From the NCBI GenBank assembly GCA_002366885.1, contig DFCD01000049.1, positions 1 through 6,921 on the forward strand: 6,921 bases of DNA. The letters run 5' to 3'. A program made the position numbers and the translations under genes. Below the pieces are notes generated by a model. The model was not told where the DNA came from and did no database searches. It saw only the letters and a list, made by a program, of their open reading frames with translations. The stretch is from Verrucomicrobia bacterium UBA3063 (GTDB taxonomy: Bacteria > Verrucomicrobiota > Verrucomicrobiia > Methylacidiphilales > Verrucolacustridaceae). Positions within the stretch are counted from its first letter, which is position 1; each line of letters opens with the position of its first letter. Below are positions 5,453-6,921 of the stretch, one piece after another.

Positions 5453-6609
5453 CCCTGAGGGCGCTTGGATTCGCCTTGGTTGTTTTCGCGGCGAGCGGCG
5501 GGGCCGCCGATTTTGGGGAGAGTGCGCGGGGAAAATCCGTCCGGGTCCGCATCGAGAGCGCGGACCGTGCGATGGCCCTACGGGTGGCGACGGCTTCGGT
5601 GGCAGCTTCGGATTTTTTTGATGAGCTCACCCAGACGCGGCTTTCCCAACCGTTGGAGATCCGCGGGCGCTTGTTCCCAGGAGGCCCCTCCTCGCCCCGG
5701 GCCCGGTGGGACTCTCCTGGGATGGTTTGGCTGGAGGCCGATCCGGCGGGTGAGGATTTTGCCTCTGCATGGGTTTCTTCGGTGGTCCTAGCCAGAATCG
5801 GGTCGGCGGGTCGTTGTGGCGAGCAGGGCTCTTACCGTTGGCTGGCGGAAGGGTGCACGGGCAAGGCGAGTCCCGGGGAGGAGGGGGTGCGGGAGCGGGT
5901 TGCGGCAAAGGCGGCGGGATTGGAGGAGGCTTCGCTGCGTGGGATCCAGGCGTGGTCCCTGCAGGGAAGTTTGGGCGGGGACAGGCTGACAAGGGACCTG
6001 AGGAGGTTGTTGGCCTCCCGTCTGGTTTCCCGAGCGGTGGCGGCGGAAAACCGGGTCCGTTTGCAGGAATGGGTGACGGTGGGGTGTCCTGGGAATTTTT
6101 GGCCGGACACCCCCGAGGTGGAGGGGGCCTGGCGGCGCAGCCTTGCCCAGCCGGATTTGCGAAGCGGTGCGTTTCCGCGAACCCCCGAGCAGACCCTGCT
6201 GCGGTTGCGGGAGTTGGCCGTGGAGGTTTCCCGCCAAGGTGTGAAAGGGGGTGGGGAGGCGGGTGAGGTCGCCGCGGAGCTGGTCAAGCTGGAGGCCTCG
6301 GCGGATCCTTTTCTTCGTCCGGCGATTTTCCGCTATCGTCGCGCGATGAGTTTGGGTGGGGAGAACAAGGGGCCGGGGGAAAGGGAGGCGGCCCTGCGGG
6401 ATGCGGACGCGGCCGTGGAGCGCTGGCAGGAGAAGCGGATCCGGGCTGGGAAGCTGCTGGACTGGTATGAGCTGAACGACCCGGATTTGCGGCTCGGGCC
6501 CGCTTTGCGTCAATGGGAGGAGAGCCTGCCGAAACCGGAAGAAAAAGGGCGACCGACGGGATTCGAACCCGCGACAGCCAGAACCACAATCTGGAGTTCT
6601 ACCAACTGA
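5449..6609 (+). CDS. Secreted protein of unknown function; 3' end overlaps tRNA-His
   Basis: I do not recognise this 386-residue protein. The N-terminus MTLRALGFALVVFAASGGAA looks like a Sec signal peptide, with cleavage likely around residue 20, so the mature protein would be periplasmic or surface-exposed. The rest is rich in Arg, Glu, Ala and Trp, with several likely amphipathic helices (about 143-205 and 245-285) and three mature cysteines (123, 136, 213). No catalytic motif is evident. The start is GTG 5449, in a GTGA overlap with the stop of the FmdB-type gene, which supports co-translation. No stop codon occurs before the tRNA-His gene, so the last 20 residues (GRPTGFEPATA... to WSSTN) are encoded by the complement of the tRNA. 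Either the gene truly ends inside the tRNA or a small deletion or frameshift removed an earlier stop. Confidence 0.65.
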   Translation: MTLRALGFALVVFAASGGAADFGESARGKSVRVRIESADRAMALRVATASVAASDFFDELTQTRLSQPLEIRGRLFPGGPSSPRARWDSPGMVWLEADPAGEDFASAWVSSVVLARIGSAGRCGEQGSYRWLAEGCTGKASPGEEGVRERVAAKAAGLEEASLRGIQAWSLQGSLGGDRLTRDLRRLLASRLVSRAVAAENRVRLQEWVTVGCPGNFWPDTPEVEGAWRRSLAQPDLRSGAFPRTPEQTLLRLRELAVEVSRQGVKGGGEAGEVAAELVKLEASADPFLRPAIFRYRRAMSLGGENKGPGEREAALRDADAAVERWQEKRIRAGKLLDWYELNDPDLRLGPALRQWEESLPKPEEKGRPTGFEPATARTTIWSSTN

Positions 6610-6621
6610 ACTACGGCCGCC
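6548..6621 (-). tRNA. tRNA-His, anticodon GTG
   Basis: A full cloverleaf can be drawn on the minus strand. The acceptor stem GCGGCCG pairs with CGGTCGC (one G-T pair), and an encoded extra G at the 5' end (6621) pairs with the discriminator C (6548), the identity mark of tRNA-His. The D arm is GTTC/GAAC with AGTTGGT. The anticodon stem is CCAGA/TCTGG with loop TTGTGGT; anticodon GTG is at 6585-6587. The T arm is GCGGG/CCCGT with loop TTCGAAT. The CCA end is not encoded: the sequence continues C then TTTTT, a T run that may end transcription. It is antisense to the plus-strand genes around it. Confidence 0.97.
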
Positions 6622-6625
6622 ATCG

Positions 6626-6921
6626 ATGAGCCCTGATAAGATACCCGCCCCCTGGGGGGGAGCCAAGCCCGCCGACACCCCGGTCGTCGCGATCACCGGG
6701 ACGATTGCCGCGGGCAAAAGCACCCTGGGCAAAATCCTTGCCGAGAAGGGGTGGAGGGTGATCGACGCGGATGAGATTGTGCATCGCCTGTATCAGCGGG
6801 GTGCGGAGGGCTATCGGAAACTGGTTGACGTCCTGGGGAGCTCGATTTTATCGTCCTCGAAAGACTTGGACCGCGGGTTGTTGGCCGCGGCGATGATCCG
6901 GGATCCTTCCGTAACCGCCAC
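6626..6921 (+). CDS. coaE: Dephospho-CoA kinase (3' end outside window)
   Basis: Cytoplasmic enzyme that phosphorylates the 3' hydroxyl of the ribose of dephospho-CoA with ATP, the last step of CoA synthesis. The 98 visible residues show the family's N-terminal half: P-loop GTIAAGKST (25-33), where the usual form is GGIGSGKST; VIDADEIVHRL (45-55) with the DAD motif for substrate binding; GYRKLVDVLGSSIL; and LDRGLLAAAM (81-90). The start is ATG 6626, only five bases from the 5' end of tRNA-His, with no Shine-Dalgarno sequence. No other ATG, GTG or TTG occurs in frame before the P-loop, so a 19-residue extension (MSPDKIPAPWGGAKPADTP) seems real. It is read either from an upstream plus-strand message that crosses the tRNA antisense or from a promoter inside the tRNA gene. 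Confidence 0.93.
   Translation, partial: MSPDKIPAPWGGAKPADTPVVAITGTIAAGKSTLGKILAEKGWRVIDADEIVHRLYQRGAEGYRKLVDVLGSSILSSSKDLDRGLLAAAMIRDPSVTA
6638..6666 (-). promoter_or_regulatory. Probable sigma-70-type promoter of tRNA-His
   Basis: Read on the minus strand, TTGGCT (6661-6666) and TATCTT (6638-6643) are exactly 17 bases apart and match the -35 and -10 consensus at 4/6 each. The start of transcription would fall near 6630, about nine bases before the mature tRNA 5' end. The site lies inside codons 5-14 of coaE. Confidence 0.5.

Noticed and set aside
5788..6732. 314-codon minus-strand frame running through the tRNA and coaE start
   Set aside because: It crosses the tRNA-His gene on its own strand and is Pro/Arg/Gln-rich shadow sequence without a recognisable domain.

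Overview
The window is GC-rich bacterial DNA. A six-domain ribosomal protein S1, frequent GTG starts and weak or absent Shine-Dalgarno sequences at several genes point to a Gram-negative-type bacterium. A Verrucomicrobiota (Opitutae-like) origin is my best guess from overall gene content, but nothing in the sequence proves it. No insertion sequence, phage gene or CRISPR array was seen.

Left part (1-3050, minus strand): a run read right to left as rpsA (30S protein S1), frr (ribosome recycling factor) and potA (ATPase of a spermidine/putrescine-type importer, cut by the window edge). The gaps are 45 and 22 bases, so one operon is likely. The 5' leader of rpsA has two GC-rich hairpins and no Shine-Dalgarno sequence.

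Middle part (3233-5087, plus strand, divergent from rpsA): a compact three-gene type II acyl-chain module. It consists of a short ketosynthase-like protein without the catalytic cysteine, an acyl carrier protein, and a short ketosynthase that keeps the Cys-His-His residues. The genes are joined by two GTGA stop/start overlaps and are probably translationally coupled. The active ketosynthase lacks a block just before its catalytic cysteine. The small partner is the only one of the two that retains a recognisable version of that block. This is the most unusual part of the window.

Right part (5135-6921, plus strand): a FmdB-type zinc-ribbon protein, a secreted protein of unknown function joined to it by another GTGA overlap, and the start of coaE (dephospho-CoA kinase, last step of CoA synthesis). 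CoaE makes CoA, from which the phosphopantetheine arm of the carrier protein is taken, so the two regions touch the same cofactor, although adjacency may be chance. A tRNA-His gene lies on the minus strand between the secreted protein and coaE. It overlaps the 3' end of the secreted protein's reading frame, and its probable promoter lies within the first codons of coaE.

There is no gene-free stretch over 300 bases. The longest is the 182-base divergent region 3051-3232, described below.
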